20,634 nucleotides of DNA. Origin: an uncultured Oscillospiraceae bacterium. GTDB lineage: Bacteria > Bacillota_A > Clostridia > Oscillospirales > Oscillospiraceae. The DNA is taken from contig CANRMG010000013.1 in the NCBI GenBank assembly GCA_947631675.1, positions 1-20,634 on the forward strand, in the 5' to 3' direction. A model generated the notes under the pieces. The model searched no databases. It was not told where the DNA came from and saw nothing but the letters and a program-made list of their open reading frames with translations. Below, one piece after another: positions 19,860-20,634 of this stretch; position 1 is the stretch's first letter; each line of letters begins with the position of its first letter. A program made the position numbers and the translations under genes.

Positions 19860-20634
19860 TCAAGAGCATGACCGGCTACGGCGGGGCAAAGGGCGAGGTG
19901 GACGCCATCGCCGTGACGGCGGAACTGAAGAGCGTCAACAACCGCTACCTGGACGTGTCCGTGCGCCTGCCGAAGAGCTGTCTGTTCGCCGAAGAGGCGG
20001 TGCGTTCCGCTGTGGCCGATACCATCAGCCGGGGCAAAGTGGATGTATTCATCACCGTGGACACCTCCCAGGCGGAGGAGGCTGTCATCCGGGTCAACGA
20101 CAACCTGGCGGGGGCCTATCTGAAGGCGGTGAAGGACACGGCGGAGAAGTTCGGCCTGGACGGGGACATAAGCGCCCTGAGCTTGGTGCGGTTCCCCGAG
20201 GTTTTGTCCACTGACAAGACCGACGTGGGCCGGGACGCGGTCTCCGGCGCTATCCTGTCGGTGCTGGCCCAGGCACTGAAGGAATTCGACGCCATGCGCA
20301 CCCGGGAGGGCGAAAAGCTCCGGGAGGACATAGAGGGAAAGCTCTGCACGCTGGAGGCTATGGTGGCGAAGATCGAGCAGCGCTCTCCCCAGACCGTGAC
20401 GGAGTACCGGGAAAAGCTGCTGGCCCGCATGCAGGAGGTCCTGGCGGACGCGGCGGTGGACGAAAGCCGTATTCTCCAGGAGGCCGCCATCTACGCCGAC
20501 AAAGTGGCCGTGGACGAGGAGATGGTGCGGCTGAAAAGCCACATCGCCCAGTTCCGGCTCCTGCTGGCTGCCGGCTCTCCCGTGGGCCGGAAGCTGGATT
20601 TCCTGGTCCAGGAGATGAACCGGGAGGCCAACAC
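19856..20634 (+). CDS. YicC family protein (endoribonuclease-like), 3' end missing
   Basis: About 259 residues are present before the window ends. The start MIKSMTGYGGAKGE and the later SVNNRYLDVSVRLP and ISRGKVDVFITVD are diagnostic of the YicC/YloC family, recently described as RNases. The sequence breaks at DFLVQEMNREANT, near the conserved C-terminal motif, so only about 30 residues should be missing. The ATG at 19856 overlaps the previous stop (ATGA) and has GAGG eight bases upstream. In many Firmicutes yicC is followed by DUF370, gmk and rpoZ; that region lies beyond the window. Confidence 0.93.
   Translation, partial: MIKSMTGYGGAKGEVDAIAVTAELKSVNNRYLDVSVRLPKSCLFAEEAVRSAVADTISRGKVDVFITVDTSQAEEAVIRVNDNLAGAYLKAVKDTAEKFGLDGDISALSLVRFPEVLSTDKTDVGRDAVSGAILSVLAQALKEFDAMRTREGEKLREDIEGKLCTLEAMVAKIEQRSPQTVTEYREKLLARMQEVLADAAVDESRILQEAAIYADKVAVDEEMVRLKSHIAQFRLLLAAGSPVGRKLDFLVQEMNREAN

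Overview
The window is a 20.6 kb piece of a GC-rich (by eye about 60-65%), gene-dense bacterial chromosome. Gene content points to a strictly anaerobic Firmicute, probably an Oscillospiraceae-type clostridium. The signs are class III (glycyl radical) ribonucleotide reductase, the MEP isoprenoid pathway, a CdaA/CdaR c-di-AMP module, a DUF3343/cysteine desulfurase pair, DUF5685, and YicC. Most promoters seen are housekeeping type with 17-bp spacers. No rRNA, tRNA, CRISPR array, transposase or phage gene was found. The taxonomic placement is inferred from gene content only.

Layout. (1) Positions 1-1630: the 3' end of an S66 LD-carboxypeptidase gene, convergent with secG. SecG is divergent from an RluA-type pseudouridine synthase, with back-to-back promoters around two phased T tracts. 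(2) 1680-5150: an AraC-type regulator (minus) divergent from nrdD (plus). The 374-bp gap holds an araC promoter, an A7T7 palindrome, a possible short RNA ending in a terminator-like hairpin, and an nrdD promoter overlaid by two NrdR boxes. (3) 5200-8642: an accessory surface cassette with its own promoter. It encodes a secreted cell-wall-repeat protein with a C-terminal transglutaminase-like domain, a small secreted acidic protein with a Gly/Ser tail, and a membrane acyltransferase-3 protein. It separates nrdD from its activase gene nrdG. (4) 8687-10118: nrdG, then an acyl-ACP thioesterase whose RBS directly abuts a terminator. (5) 10110-12429 (minus): a MOP/SpoVB-like flippase followed by a strongly diverged CoaX-like gene. 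(6) 12448-15176: ispD-ispF, then DUF3343 and a cysteine desulfurase behind a hairpin that contains the DUF3343 RBS. (7) 15210-20634: a tightly overlapping operon of cdaA, cdaR, an RseC-like gene, DUF5685, a J-domain gene, a small membrane protein and yicC (cut by the window end).

How the parts fit together. Deoxynucleotide supply (nrdD, nrdG), isoprenoid precursors (ispD, ispF), sulfur or selenium handling (csd, DUF3343), acyl chain release and c-di-AMP signalling are core functions. The least explained parts are the surface cassette between nrdD and nrdG, the altered kinase motifs of the CoaX-like protein, two terminator hairpins fused to downstream ribosome binding sites, and the cysteine-rich and aspartate-rich proteins behind cdaA-cdaR.
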